64,000 nt of DNA from Atrina japonica (Eukaryota; Mollusca; Bivalvia; Pterioida; Pinnidae): assembly GCA_030159075.1 (NCBI GenBank), contig BROG01000250.1:124001-188000 (forward strand), in the 5' to 3' direction. The notes under the pieces were generated by a model. The model was not told the origin of the DNA. It saw only the letters and a program-made list of their open reading frames with translations, and did not search any database. Shown in pieces: positions 1-14,270 of this stretch. The number at the start of each line of letters is the position of its first letter. Position 1 is the stretch's first letter. The position numbers were made by a program, and so were the translations under genes.

Positions 1-690
1 ACGACCTTCTAGGACCCTTATGAATCATATATCTACATGTATACCCCTAGCTTGTCTAAGGGTTGAATAAATTTACAAATATTTTATTGTGTAGTTGATG
101 GGAGGACCCAACATGGGTGTATTTTTTCGGCGGCTCCCCCTTTTTGTTTGGAGAGGGTTATGACCTATCGAATAGGGAACTTATCCCCTTACAGGAGGCA
201 CCCAAGGAATCCCTAGGGGCCATTTTTAACATGCAACCCTATGGGAGGAAATTTGGGCAACTGTCCCTTCGTTGTACTTTATCCGATTTTTCTGAAATTT
301 TGATGTAGTAGAACTTCGATGAGTCGAACTTCAATGAGTCGAATTTCTCGTTGTTTCGAACTTTTTACAAAGTCCCGATTTATTTCATTATATATCTTTA
401 CTAAAAACAATTTATAAATCGAACTTTCATGAGTCGAATTTCTCGGTGTGTCGAACAAAACTGGCAGTCCCATCGCTGTAAAAACATCGAAAATTCATAC
501 AAATAAATCAAAGTCAAAGTTTACCTGTATACAAGATGTAAATTAGTAAAATTATAACCAGAATTAACAATGAAGATGGAACCTTAGTTACTGAACAATT
601 TAAGATACTTAAACAGACTGTACTTTAAAAAAAATGTAAAAAAAAAAAATCGAGAATTAGACGGTATAGAGATAAATTATATTCTAGATA
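1..690. other. Unassigned AT-rich DNA with a small internal repeat
   Basis: No gene is recognisable. Short open frames exist but show no family motif. At about 311-362 and 418-455 a short module rich in gagtcgaa/ttcgaac words occurs twice (for example gagtcgaatttctcg in both copies). This looks like an interspersed or minisatellite repeat rather than coding sequence. Confidence 0.5.
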
Positions 691-699
691 AATTTGAAG

Positions 700-1615
700 T
701 GGCAAAACTAAAACCGTCAGAAACTTGCAGTCGCCCAATCATGGTTACAACACTTTCAATCTCTCTTTAACTCTAAAACAAGGAATAATAACATTTTTAC
801 AGAAAAGTGACAATCCACGTAATTTATTGTAGAATTGGCGACCAATTACACTCTTGAATGTTATTTATAAAATGGCCTCCGGTGCAATAGCTCAAAGAAT
901 TAAAAAAATTCATCAATAATATAATTAGTAATAATCAAACCAGCTTTGTGCCTGGTCGTTATATTAGGGAAAACGTAAGATTGATTTACAATGTCATGTA
1001 GTATACTAAAGAAAATAAAATACCAGCTTTGCTTTTGGTATTGGACTTTAATTTTCAACTTTGAACCCTCTATGATAAGGTGGTTTCATCTTTTCCAAGA
1101 AGACATCAAATTAGCAATAAATCTTGGTGGTGAGTTATCCAATTTCTTTGATGTTGAACGTAGTTGTCGTCAGGTCGATCCTGTGTCATCGTATCTTTTT
1201 ATTATGTGTGTATAGATAGTATCAATATTATTAAGAAACAATAAAGATAATATAGATATTAAACAACAAGGGAATACTTTTGTCACAATTCGGGGACGAT
1301 ACATCAGACGGATAAACAAATCACTTGATACTAACCTTAATGTTTTAGATTTCTTTGCTTAAATTTCAGGTCTTAAAGTGAATTACTCAGAGACCCAGGT
1401 TATTTGGATTGGTAGTATGGAATATAGTAATATAACTTTTGTAAGTAAAATAGAGTTGCAGTGGGGATATAACAATATTAATCTTTTGGGAAAAGAGTTT
1501 GATGTTGACCTACACAAAATGACATCTTTGGACTCTGACAAAAGCTGGTAAAAATTAAGTCAGTTATCAAATCATAGGATAAAAGACACTTAACACCTCT
1601 TGGAAAGATAAGAAT
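700..1615 (+). pseudogene. LINE-type (non-LTR) reverse transcriptase, degenerate
   Basis: Read across several frames, this stretch carries the ordered landmarks of a LINE reverse transcriptase. NWRPITLLNVIYKMASG lies near 835-885. A block reading QTSFVPGRYIRENVRLIYN lies near 937-992. LLLVLDF, where the first catalytic Asp block is expected, is near 1030-1055. A CRQVDPVSSYLF box (normally CRQGDPLSPYLF) is near 1165-1200. The remains of the ADD box (DDT) are near 1298-1306, followed by SGLKVNYSETQVIWIG. A C-terminal NNINLLGKEFDVDL segment lies near 1470-1510. The intact enzyme copies element RNA into DNA at a nicked target. Here stops and frameshifts break the frame many times, including inside the first catalytic block, so it is dead. 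Endonuclease and 3' tail are not seen. The clade (CR1/Jockey/other) cannot be set by eye. Confidence 0.75.
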
Positions 1616-1636
1616 AATATAAAACATCTCACATAA

Positions 1637-1780
1637 AAAGTATAAATCTTTATGATGTCCAAGACACAGATAGAAATCCGCCAAAAATGGAAAAACACGG
1701 ACCTCATGAAACCGAGAGGTGGGATCAGTTGCCATGGAGGCGTAAGCATTCCCTGTCCACCGGTCACACCCGCCGTGAAA
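1637..1780 (-). mobile_element. Solo 3'-end fragment of the Penelope-type element
   Basis: The text around gtgggatcagttgccatgg and ccggtcacacccgccgtga is shared with the region just downstream of the reverse transcriptase relic at 23.4-24.6 kb. It also recurs at 17.7, 29.4, 31.3, 33.6, 35.9 and 45.9 kb. It abuts the LINE relic on its left and a SINE fragment on its right without spacer, so three element remnants are stacked. Confidence 0.6.
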
Positions 1781-1786
1781 AATATT

Positions 1787-1992
1787 TCAAGAATATTTTA
1801 CTCATATGGAGCCGTCACCGAATGCCGGTGAAAGGGCTTCAAATTTTGGCCTATGCTCGGCACTTACGGCCATTGAGCAGTGAGGGTTCTTTAACGTGCC
1901 GACACCTACTGTGACACGGGACCTCCAGTTTTTACTGTCTCATCTGAAAGACAGGAAACCAACCTGTCGCCGGCGGGACTCGAACTCACGAT
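1787..1992 (-). mobile_element. SINE family A fragment, lacking the tRNA head
   Basis: This is the antisense body of the tRNA-Lys-like SINE whose full copy lies at 46.4 kb. The shared landmarks are cactcatatggag-type tail text, cggcacttacggccattgag, gtgccgacacctactgtgac and cgccggcgggactcgaactc. It stops abruptly at acgat inside the tRNA-related region, exactly where the 1.7-kb array starts. The missing head, in the same orientation, is found at 16795-16838 on the far side of the array. The 3' tail is also missing, replaced by the neighbouring Penelope-type fragment. Confidence 0.75.
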
Positions 1993-4900
1993 GGAAAAAC
2001 ACCAGCTTTGTTTACAACATGGGCGCAGACATTTTGGACACCCAAAGTTGTGCGGAGGGTAAAATGAGCCCAGTGATCTGATTGGTCATTAAATGAAAAA
2101 ATGAGTTTTGCCATTAATAAAGTAAATAAAGGTGATAAAAAAGATACATAAATATTGGTAGTACTTTGGAAATTATAGGGTTGATGGTTGAAATTGCATG
2201 GGAGGAGGTCCATATGAGAATAGATATATTTCCTTTTGGTGCGGAATACTACGAGTTGTAAACAAGTGAAAATTGAAGTAAAATTGCAACGGAAAACGGC
2301 AACCTATACTTTTGATTGCAAATTTGTTATCAAAATTATATGATCTTTCACCCACAGGGTACTTTATTTCACCCCAGAATATAATAAACATGGGGAGTGA
2401 CAGTGACCTGAAGTTTTGTAAATTAGCATTAAGGCCTATGGGAAAATATTTCCTATAGAGAAATTCACATTTGACACATGTAGGCTGGATGAAGCCTTAA
2501 AATAAGTCATTTCTCTAATTTTTATCACCTAAATTGCAATTCATTCACTTAAACAGATCTGAGGGTCTCTATGAAATGGGGCACCTGTTGGGGGTCCACA
2601 AGGTGCAAATTTAATAGGTGTGCTGCCTCTACACACATTATTATACATTTGTTGCAAATTGAGATCTCTTAATTTTATCTGTGTTTTATATTACACCTAG
2701 AACTAAATATTTTATTTCATTTATTTGTCAAAATTCCATCTGTACTTGGAAATTCAAAGTATACCCCCACCCTCTCCTACACAACATGCACATGTTTCTT
2801 TTATAAAAAAATCATATTAGTTATGGTTATGCATAGTTGAATAATTTAAGCAAAATATTTTGGGGAAATGATGTTTTGTTACTATGTAAATTTTAACTCA
2901 TTTGAATTAAAATCAGAAGACTGGTTGATTTTCTTCTTTTGAGGGCAAAATCTACATATTGGACCATGTCATTTTACTCATACAGAGTATTTTTGTACCT
3001 TTACTTTGTATATAATGTACTGTATCTGAAGGGTAAAAACCATCTCATTTTTTAAGAAAATTGTATTAAACTGCATTCAGCATTTAAGTCTCATCAGTAA
3101 AAATATTTCACCATGCCATATACACTTGTAAACAGTATACAAATTCATTTAAAACACCCACCCCCCCCCCCTTAGCTGATCTGTACACAAGAATTTCCAT
3201 ATTGTGGTGTAGGTCATATTGTGTTAAATTTGGGGTAATAGATAATTGTGTAAATAAAAAATATCTTTTAGAAATAGGGTGTTTTAACATTTTTTTCATA
3301 ATCTATCAACATTTTAACCTGTAGAAGGAATATTTCAATTTTTTAAATTCAGGAAATATTGTCCAATAAGAGATTTTTATCTAATTATCATACTCAAGTA
3401 CCTGTAAAGATAATTATAAAGTATCAATTATATTTTGTTCTGTATTAACTCATCTAATATTCATTCAGAGTTGCATGTTTTTCATAAGTTCTCTAAATTT
3501 TCAGTCCATGCATTTTTTGTTTAATCACCTTTTTTTCACCCACCGCCCCCCCACTTTCCAGCCAAATGTCACTTTATCACTCTCTTGGGGTCATACCAGA
3601 CAAAAATTAACCACCTGATATTGACTTTTACTGGTTTTTTCAAAACTTAGTATAATTAAAATTTGACTTAGATTTTCATCTAAACAGGAACTTTACATAT
3701 GCCGATATTCATGGTGAGAAAATAGTTGAAATTTATCACCTAAGTGTCAGTCCATGGGAAAGTTGCATTATTTAGAAACCATCATCTGTAATTAAGAGAT
3801 CGTCCCAAACATACACAAGCACAAAATTTTTCACCTAAATGTCCCAGTATTATGTATGTTATTGACTCAGAAGGTTTAAATTTGTATGGGTGCTCTTTTT
3901 CTGGTAGCAATTTGAAATCAACAAACAATATTTAATATCAGAAATTCCAGTAAATTTTAATGCTCATTGAAACATTTTCAGTTTTTGCAAAGAAATTAGA
4001 TCAGACCTTATCATTACTTATGACACAAACCGTCATTCAATAATCAGAAGAACTGAATCCATCACAATAATGAAGTAAACTAATGATCTCATGAAAGAAA
4101 AGCTGGCAACACTAAAACTATATGGACTCTGCTGAGAGGTAAGGGGTGTGACACTGATCTCGGCTCAGGTTGTTCCCATCCCATTATTAACATGGTTCCT
4201 AGTGAGATTTTAAAAAATGCAGAAATAAAGCAATGTTTTATTAATCTATGAATTATCAGCAAGTGAAAAGTGGACACCCAAAGTGTTAGGGTAAAAAAGA
4301 GCCCATCATCTTGATTCTCATCAGACTAGTTTTGAAGGGTATTTTGGAGTCATTGAGATCTGAACGTGGTCTTAAGTTTATGGTTCATGAAAGGGAGCAC
4401 TAAATGCTCTTTCCACAAGGAAGAGTTGTACATGGAGAGCAACAGTGTCATCATTAATGTTAACAACGTACAAGATATATCATTGAACATTCTGAAGCTG
4501 TAAATTTTAGCCTATGCGATAATATCCTATAGAGCATAAGCTAACTGAGGATAGTAAAAGAAGTTCGTTGTTATGTTCAATCTCAGCTTTAAACAGATCT
4601 GAGGCCTCTTGCCCAGGAGCCTCAGACTTCTCCTTTTCAGTCAAACAAGATTCAAAAATGATTCAACAAATGTGCAACTTCTTCATTACCATACAAACAT
4701 GCACATGTTCTGAGATCCTGTTATGATACTGGCCCAATTTTAAGTATGATGTTTCAAATACCTGAATTAAAATTACTGTAAGGAGGATTCTGCAATGATT
4801 CATACCTTACCTCATACAGGTATATTTGTACACTTATATATTGTATAATTACTTTTCAAGAAATCTTACTGAAAGTAAAGCTTTCATTTAAGTCAATCAG

Positions 4901-7900
4901 TAAAATACACCGGGTGTTTGTTAGATATACTTATGCTGATCTGTTAACACAAGCTTGGTTAATCTTTGCCACATTTAGATAATTCCATCAGAGTAACAAT
5001 TTTGTTCAAACCTTTAACCTGTAAATGTTTCTGATTGTCCACTAAGGCCCATTTACTTTTCAGACTCAAGTAGATAAAGATAATTTCCAAAGATGCTAGT
5101 TCCTATTACTTTCTAAACAAATCATGTTTTTCACTAAAATAGTCATAATCATCTTTCTGATAACTTTTTTCACTATTCCTGAGATCACTCTTGAGGATTA
5201 AAGTTAAACCTCAAGCATATAAAGTGCAAAACTTGACAATCTTTCAGTTTTTTCTAAACAGAACTCATATGCCATTCTTAAAAGCAATTTGACCTTTGGA
5301 CTTTGTGAATCCTCTCCTGATTCATTACTTCCCTGACCAACATGTTCTAAATGATACACGGACCAGTAACAGCATAACATAATTTTTTTGTTTCTCAAGT
5401 GCCACTAAAGTCCCTGTGTCCTATCCCCTAGCCAACCAACGTGAATTCATTCTTGTCAAACAACCATTTAAATATAAAAATGACATGGTTGATTTTCAGT
5501 GAGCTCAATTATTTCAGTTATGCTCATTTCATGATCCAATATCGACGTTCTTTGGAGAATAATAATGTTTTATAACTTCCATTAAAATAACTTTTGACCA
5601 GTATTGTCAAACTCTTGAAATCATTCAAAAGTATGGAATTGTTTTACAGCATCCATAACACAAGCTCATACGATTATATTTGCTACACAGTGAATGGGAT
5701 AACTGATGGGAGCACTTTCTGTGACTGTTTCCTTGTAGCTACCACCCCGTTATTATGGGGGCTTTTTCCCATTAGTGAGATCACTGCAGCACCATTTTTT
5801 GGCAAAGTTGCAACCTACCAACTTTTTTACTATGGGCGCATCTTTATTTGAAATGACCCAACTGATTGCCTCTAAGTTACCTTTTTCAATACCTGATAAA
5901 AAAGAACCCTTCAGCTGTAGGTTGCAGTTTGAAAAGGGAGGGGCATATGAGAAATAGATATTTTCCTTTTATATCACAAAGCAATGAAAATCTAGGATTA
6001 CCAAACTCTAAATCAAAACAAATCTTTCAACAAACATATTGCACTCCTGTTAAACATAATTCCAGCAGTTCTGTGCATTAAGGCCATTTCCAGACAAAAC
6101 ATTTGCACAAATGAACCTTAAAATACGTCATTGCCTCTTTTAACCTAATTTAGGACACACTTTGCTTCAGTCTCTGGGGCTATTGAATGAATAATGTGTC
6201 TTGCACAGGCCTTATCATTTTGTACAATTGAACACAAATACTTAATCCATTTTTTTAACCACTTGGTAATTCACAAAGACCTGTACCTGGAAAGTATAAC
6301 CCCCATTTAAAAGAGATGGACCTTGTTTATGCAAATAGAATGATGTGCATAGTGAATAAATTAACAGACAGCAGAACCTGCTTTTGAACATTTTAATCCT
6401 AGAGCATTTAGCCCATTTTCTTTTAATGGACCCGCATAATATTGACTGGCTATCATGAACATTTTTGTATCATGACACTTATGTGCAACTTTAAAGAAAA
6501 TTTGTAATTATGATCAGCAAAGTCCATAGTGTTTCATGGCCATTTCTAAAAGTATCCTCACTGCCAGCGCCCTATGCTGAATAAAGTACTATCCTAATTT
6601 GGTCAGCAATATTTAGGAATTGGGTAAGACAGGATGTGCCAATACAATTTTTAGAATATAGGGTGTTTTACATTATCTTCCTCATTTATTTAACCCAAGG
6701 AAATTCTTTGATCCAGACTGAACGTAATGAAAAACTACGTTTTTTTTTCTTTTATCAATCTATTTTGCTGTTTTTCTCAGCAAAAATACATTCAGACGGT
6801 AGGTCTACATTTTCCTTCTCATTTTCGTTTGCCTTTTTTCACTTAGTTTGCTGAACTGTCACCGATTTTCTTGGCGTCATAAAAACGGAATCTATAGTCC
6901 TTTTTGCCATAGTATCATAAACTTTCTGAGTAACGAATCTCGAACTTTACATTGCCAACCTTTTAAAAAGCAATTTCACTGCAACATTTTAAGTGTCGTC
7001 ATTTTAATGTCAAAAGTATATCTGCCCTCTATTTAATTCAAAAAACCAACACTGGACAGCGGTATCACAGCTTGATAAAACACCCAATAAGGAAATGTAA
7101 TTCATATGAGGTTGAGGTTTTACACTTTTATTAAGTTCTTACTTGTCAATAAATGAAATTTATTATAACTATATATGTTACATCCAAAACTATGTCTAAT
7201 TGGTTTCCCATCTATCTATGACCTAGTTTTTGTGAAGCTATGTTTTGAATTTATACCTCGACCTCGCATTGAATTTACAAAGTATAAATAATGGAGGTAT
7301 TAAATCATACGTACTGTAATGGAGCCGTTTTCCTGAAATGATTCTGACATTTACAGACAACGTCATATAATCTAAATCAACTGTGGGCTTTAGGGTGTGT
7401 CCCTAGACTGTCATTAGGATCATCCCATTATTAAGAGGGTTCATTTAGTGAGATTTTAAAAAATGCATTAACATTGTGTTGGATTATAGGAAAAACACCA
7501 GCTTTGATTACAACAAAGTGATACAAAAAAATGTGGAGAAAGAATTGATTTAGTGATTAAATAAAAAATTGTTTTGCCAACTAGAATTTAAGATGCTAAG
7601 ATACGGGAAATAGTTACTTTGGTAAAGGTTTTTTTTTAGAAAATTAACAGGAATATCATCCTCGTTCACCCGGTGACGATACATTTGAATAATGCAACGG
7701 CAACCACTTTCGATTGCCAAGTTAACAATTTTGACACGGTGGTATACTAAAATGGTAGTAGTGACCGGAGTCGTAAATTAGCATTAAGGCCTATCGGATT
7801 CGAGATTCACATTTGCATGAGATTTGGCGGAATCGAACAAATAATTGTCGATTTTTATTCACCAAATGCCAATATATCACAGCAGATCGTGAAATGGGCA

Positions 7901-7939
7901 ACACTGTTGGGGGTCCACAAGGTGCAAATTAAGGTGTAT

Positions 7940-8640
7940 CCTCTCTAAATATATACCATTCAATGAGACACTAATTTCACTTATTTATCGTTAATAATAT
8001 AACTTGTAATCGGTACTAGTAAATTCAAGTATGCCGAGTCGGATCGAAAGGTTTCTGTTATGCAAATTCCGAGTCCTGATAGTGTACAGTAAGCTTTCGG
8101 ATTCGATTTTAGCTCGCCCGATTCCGAAATCAAAGACTAATAGTTGATAATTTCTCGTCCATTTTTAATTATATTTAAATAATCTTTTAAACGATAATTT
8201 AAGGATATCATTTCTGAATCATTTGCAGTAAAAATTTACTCAAATTTTGTTAAACGATTTAGATTTTTCTCTATATTTTTGTATGCCATATGCCAGCACA
8301 CTAAAACCCCCCCCCCCCCCCCCTTAGTATCCTGTCGGATTCCGTGTAGGCGGAGTTGAGATGTCAGGTCAATTTACTTTAGAATTAGGGTGTTTTAAAG
8401 CTTTTTGACTTCAAGATAAACTGAATATAAATTGTAAATGCATGATGTCATAGGTATTATATCTAATTATCATACCAAATAACATTCCAAGGCAGCAATT
8501 AATTTTGTGTAAAACTCTAAGATTTCACGAGATGCAATAGAATCGGTTCGAAAAGAGACAATTTTTTGTCCGAGTTCTGATTTGAAACGGACGACCGAAA
8601 TCCTGCAAACAAGTAAACATTCTAAACTCATACTAATGAA
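7940..8640 (+). repeat. Array segment with an inverted partner at 14.6-15.3 kb
   Basis: This part of the 1.7-kb array is matched in reverse complement by 14590-15290. Shared words in order include accattcaatgagacacta, tgtaatcggt, gccgagtcggatcgaaagg, gctttcggattcgatt, gcagtaaaaatttactc, aagctttttgactt, and tagaatcggttc. Both copies carry more CpG-containing words (tcgg, ttcg) than the other units. Confidence 0.7.
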
Positions 8641-11600
8641 AAGAGACATTGAAAAACCGCCACGAGTCACCAATCTTTTAATAAATGTTACTTAATAATT
8701 AAAATTTATTTAAATTTATTTACTGTTATCATATATTAATTAAATATTATTATTATCATTTTTATTTATCACTCAATTATCACATGTATCCTTATTTAAA
8801 AATGTCACCAAATGTAATTAAGAGATGAAGCTGGACATCACATAATACATTCTTTTTATATTAGCATTCAAGTGTTGTAAGGTAAGGGAACCTCCAAGAA
8901 GGTTATCACACTTTTTCACATCCTATAGAAAGCATATTGACCAAAAAAATGACATGGGTAAATTTACATGAAAAAAATATCTTCTATTACTTCTTGTGTG
9001 CCATTGGGTTTCTTCATTGATGGCACCAAAAATTTTTTTTTTTCACTTTTTTCCTATTAAACCCTTTTTCTGATATCAGTTTGTGGAAAATGGTGTAAAC
9101 ATTTTTGTGTTACATAACAATTTCTATACAATTACATAAGTCTTCCATTTCTCAATATCTTGTGTATTATTGAAAAGGGGTGTGCATTTTGTACTCCTTT
9201 TATCCTCATTATTTGTTACAAGTATTCAACCAAAATCAAGCTATAGCCGAAAAACTTTGTCCACAATCAACCGAATTTTGGACAACCACAAAGTTTGTGT
9301 TGAAATCCCAGTTATCTGATTGGCATTAAAGTAATTCTTCTCCATTTATCATGAAGATTAACTGATTGTATTTGAATTTCTCATGAAGCATGGTTAGAGA
9401 ATTGCCAAACATACTGTCTAAGAATGTTTACTTTTTAGTTTCATGATGAATTAAAAATAAACGGCAACCAATGATTCCTTTGTATCAAAATATGGTGATT
9501 TTAGCAGAAGGTAACTGATTTCATAACATTTTAAATGGTAAAGTGTAAAGTAGCATTAACCTATCATTTTCATCTAGAAAGGAACTTTTCCTGAGTATCT
9601 TGAAGTACAATTTCCATCAATTGCAAATTCACTTGATCTGAGATCCTATGAAATATCTTAGAAGTCCCACAAAATTTAGGTTGTTGCTGCCAATCACACT
9701 ATACATATTGTCTCTGCATTTAAGTTATCTGAGATTTATGATCTAGTTATCATTTTTTTCATTTTTATACTTGATATTCAAGTTACCCCCACCCACCTCC
9801 TTGAATGTTCTATAAAAAAACATATCGTTATTTACATAGTTTCTCTGAAATTGGAAATGATGTTTCTTATTTAATCATAAATTTATAATCATCCAAGATT
9901 TGATTTTCTTTTGAGGGCAAAATATATTGGACATTCAACTTACAGAGTATTTTGTACCTCTATTTTAATTTACCTGAAGGTTAAAAACAGGAGATGTGCT
10001 ACACTTATCTAGTCTTCTATATTTCCAAACTCTCCTGTTTCTTCTTAAACACCCCCACCCCCCCCCCCCCCCTTTACACTTAGTTCCATATTGATTAGTC
10101 TTTGTTAAAGTTTTTGAGTTATCACTGAGGTCTTTATCACTATTTAGTCATTTAATCATTTTACTGAAATTTTGAAGGGGAGTTGATTATCGTAACTGGA
10201 TAATCACCGATTATATCAATTTTGAAATCTGTTGCTGTGGTTTATCTAATATTCATTCTCATGCAATGTTTTCATTTATCTATTTTCGGTCTTGGTTTTT
10301 TTTCCCAGCATTTTTTATTTCCAGCAAATTTTCCTTATCATTCCTACGGGGTCATACCTGAGTAAGATTATATATGGGACTTTTACTTTTCTCTATATTA
10401 GTTATCCCCTATACTTAGTTTTTAGCCAGACTCATTATGTGCCAACAGGTTCCCAAGAGTCTGGATCATACACATTTTTCAGGGATACAAAGTTACAGCC
10501 CTCTGTATTAAATTATTTATCCCCTAATTATGATCCATGGACAACTATGAATGATTACCTTAGCCTAAAGATGCACAATTGAAATGTTCTATTTTCTTTA
10601 GGTTTGGCATTTATTGCTATTGCCTTTTGAATAAAAGCGAAGTTGATGAAATAGTATGGTTTTCTTTATCAAGCTATCAAAATTCGTTCTTTACTGTTGG
10701 TGCTAATTTTTAGGGGATCTCATCAGATTTTGATTTTTCATTAATTTTCAATATGAACCCTGAATTTCACCTTTTAATACTGCTTAACAATATGAAGTTT
10801 AGTGCTTACAAACAATTCTGATTATCTGCATTTTGGGGTAGGTCAACAGTGGGGGTTGATGGATGGGGGGGGGGGGGGGGGGGGAAATTAAACAGTTTCT
10901 ATAATTTCATATTTTGTTTTTAAGTTGAGAGGAAACATAATAGACACCTACATCACAAAAGTGGGGCCTCTTAAAATTTCATTGTTTTGCATCTATAAAA
11001 TGTTTTGAAGACAAGTAACCCAAAATTTTGCGGAGGGTATGAGCCAACTGATTTGTCATTAAATGGTCCTTGTTTCCATTAATCCTGAAATAAAATTTTA
11101 AAAACATAAATAGTAATTGGAAAAAAGGGTTTCTGATATATTATGAGAGATAGTATTTCCCAGAATATGGATCAAAAAAATTTTCAAATCCTCAAGAATG
11201 ATTGCAATTTATCAAAAAAATGATTTTGTCTTCACCCAGATATATAAACTGGGATAAAAGATTATTATTAAAAGTAATTCCAAAAAAGCCTTGCTGGTTG
11301 AAGCCTCCTCTAAGTTTTGACTAAACATCATTTTAATAATCTGAGGTTTTCTAATGGGGCACCTGTTGGGGTCCACAAGGTCAAAATTTTAATAGGTGTC
11401 GCTGCCCTCTACCCATTATTTTACAGAGTTGATCCTTAAAAATTGAGTCTATGGTCTTCAAATAAATTACTGCAAATTCATATAGCCCCATTTTCCTCCA
11501 TGCTTTTTTAAGCCAAAATTCATCATATTTTGAAAACATAGTGAATAATTCCAGCAAAGTAATGAATTTAGCATTTGAATTAAAATACATACGATTTTAT

Positions 11601-12479
11601 TGAATTTGAAAAAGCTACCTAGCCTCTCTATCAGAGTATTTTGTAACAATGTATAGAGTAACTGTCCTTATAACACTCATTTTTGAAAATTGTATTAAAT
11701 TTAGCTATTTCTCTCAAAATGTGTCATGAGACATTTGATTTTTCCCTATCATGAATTAAAAATGCTACTGATCCTGAAAGCAAGAAATTCCTCCCTTAGG
11801 TCAAGAATGGTAATAGTTTGACAAATAAACGGTGAAACATAAAAATAATCCCCAACATCAAAAGTTTGTATCATAAGATTTAAATTCCGGAAATATTGTC
11901 CAATGAATTTTTGTCTAATTTTTAAAGTACCTTAGTAACTTATTCAATTCAATCTGTTTAATTCTTTGCAAGTCCAAAACCATGTTTTCTAAGCTCTGGG
12001 TAAATTGCATATTCAATAACAAAGTTTTTCTAGACTAATGCTAACTGGAGTGTATTATATGACCGAATTCGACTTTACTGGTTTCAAAACTAGTAATAAT
12101 TAAAATTAGAGCTTTAGTTTTTCATCTTTTAACATTTACTCCTGTTTAAAAGCAATTTGAACTAATTTGCTCGCATAAGTGTCATCATTTTAAAGTAGAC
12201 TGTTTTTATTTTTTACAAACAAGAGACATAATTAAAAATACCATGGCTCACGAAAACATTTATTCCTATTTTACTTACAATAAGTCTTTGATAAACTGAT
12301 GTTAGGTTCCTCATCTTTATTTGCATTTTATTTTTAAAAGGTCTATTAATGTAGAATTTTAGAGTTTCTTCTATGTGCCGTTTGGGTTTTATAGCTCATT
12401 ACAAGAATTACCAAATGAGGGAGATTTACAATGGTACATTTTCATTCCTAAGTAATGTAACATAGCTTATCTGATACAG

Positions 12480-13230
12480 GTCAATACTTAACAACCACTT
12501 GACTTATCTACAGATATGTGTTAACACCACTTGATCTGGAAAGACAGAAACTTCTTACAATACTTATCTACTAGACTTCAAGGAATGGGATCACTGCATT
12601 GACCAACATCAAGAAACAACAGTTCCCAACCTATTATTCTCCTTATAGCAGAAAACTCTGGCCACCCTCATGTTTTCAGAAACCTAGGAAACCCTGTCAC
12701 AAACAGGACTTTACAGCTAAATTCAACTGACATGAAGACATTCCTAAAAAACAGCCCTTGATACATTCTAACAAACTATTGATATACCATAGGGTCTCTG
12801 TACCCTTGAAACTCAATGAGAAGACCATCCCTTACTGAGCAAACCTCTATTCAGAATACCTGAAATTAACATGCAAATCGGCAAACCTATACTTTTTGAT
12901 GACCTATCAAACCACAGATTTCTATACCTCGAAGAGATATCAATGGAGTGACAAGCCCTATTCAAAACTTTAGCCTTCTCATTGATCCTAAAAACGTAAC
13001 CAGACATTCACTAAAAGTCATCTCTTGAACCTATTGTCACTAAACCTAGCTCAGAAACACCTGATATTACAACAATAAACCTGGGTTGACTCTGACAAAC
13101 CCTATCTGAAACCCTTAATTTTGATATTACAAACACCCCCCTCCCTAACTAATATCCTCCACAGAATTCCACCTGAATAAAATCATTACCACCCAACAGG
13201 GACAAACAACCACTATCCTCAAATCATATG
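12480..13230. repeat. G-poor, C/A-rich block within the 1.7-kb array
   Basis: Plus-strand composition changes sharply here. G is scarce, and aacc, acct and accc words dominate over about 750 bp, while flanking array copies are ordinary AT-rich text. No reading frame on either strand resembles a protein family. It sits where an array unit is expected and still carries scattered unit words, so it is treated as a distorted copy. Confidence 0.5.
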
Positions 13231-13754
13231 TTATGGTTAAATCTATATTCACTAGCAATTTCCCTCCACATCTGCTCTATTCTATATTTTCGACTCCTTG
13301 ATATAACAGTATTTTCACCTACCTTGAGGCAAAATCAAGATATCCATGAAAAATTATTGTTTAGTTTGGGATATGCCCAACAATCTCAGGTAATAGCCAT
13401 ACTTAATTTTTAGCAACTTTTCTAACTCAACTCACACTCGACTTAAACAACACCATGCCTAACTTAATCCTTACCTTATTTAAACACACTTACAACAATA
13501 TACAACAAAGCTTAAGATAAACGATTAAGAAATTATTATCAAAAATGAAAATACTTAAGTTAATAAACAATATTAAAAAGGCAATAAAAAATATTGAAAT
13601 CTTATCTAAGAGATTTTTTAGCACTGGTTTCAGTACAGATAATTATAAAGCAATTATACTTTTGATAGCACTGTCAATATTCCTGATCAAGTAGCAGTTT
13701 TCTGATTTAGAACATGATTTTTGTTTGATTTACACTTCTTTCCAGCAAATGGAC

Positions 13755-14270
13755 TTATTTATACTCATACCTCCATAATTACAATCTCATTTAAATTATT
13801 CTATAGAAACTTTAATTGCCATACCATCCTTTTAAAAGAGAACTTTTCAGTGTTAAGACAAGTCAACAGCTCATTATTAAACAATTAGAGAGATGAAAAC
13901 AAAACATCATGTTCTGAAAAATGAAATACATATTAAGATTTGTGTGTATGTATGTCAGGTATCCTCTACCTCCATAAGTACATCTCATTTATAAGTATTC
14001 AAGTAAGAAATAATTGAGGTGAGAACTTTCTCAGGTTAAGAACAGCTCAACAAGCTCATTATCTAAACAATTATGCCAGCAATGATCCATTATTAAGTTT
14101 TGTTGAGTATGTTATTTCACTTTTTCCTACCTACCCATGAAATCATTACATCTCATTTAAAGTATTCATGAAATGAGAGTGAGATAATTGGGTGAGAAGC
14201 TTCTCAGGTTAAGACAAGCTCAACTCAGCTCATTATTAAACAATTATCATGGGATTGAGAGGTATACATA
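13755..14270 (+). repeat. Short direct sub-repeats, three copies, inside the array
   Basis: A module containing catctcatttaaagtattc-like text, then gttaagacaagctcaac, then agctcattattaaacaatta occurs three times with about 200-bp spacing: near 13.76-13.89, 13.97-14.08 and 14.13-14.25 kb. Immediately after it (14.38-14.57 kb) are three copies of caaatacatgtag interleaved with gatagatagata simple repeat. Confidence 0.6.

Noticed and set aside
10292..10582. 96-codon open frame
   Set aside because: Lies within the 1.7-kb array and is not conserved in the equivalent position of other units.
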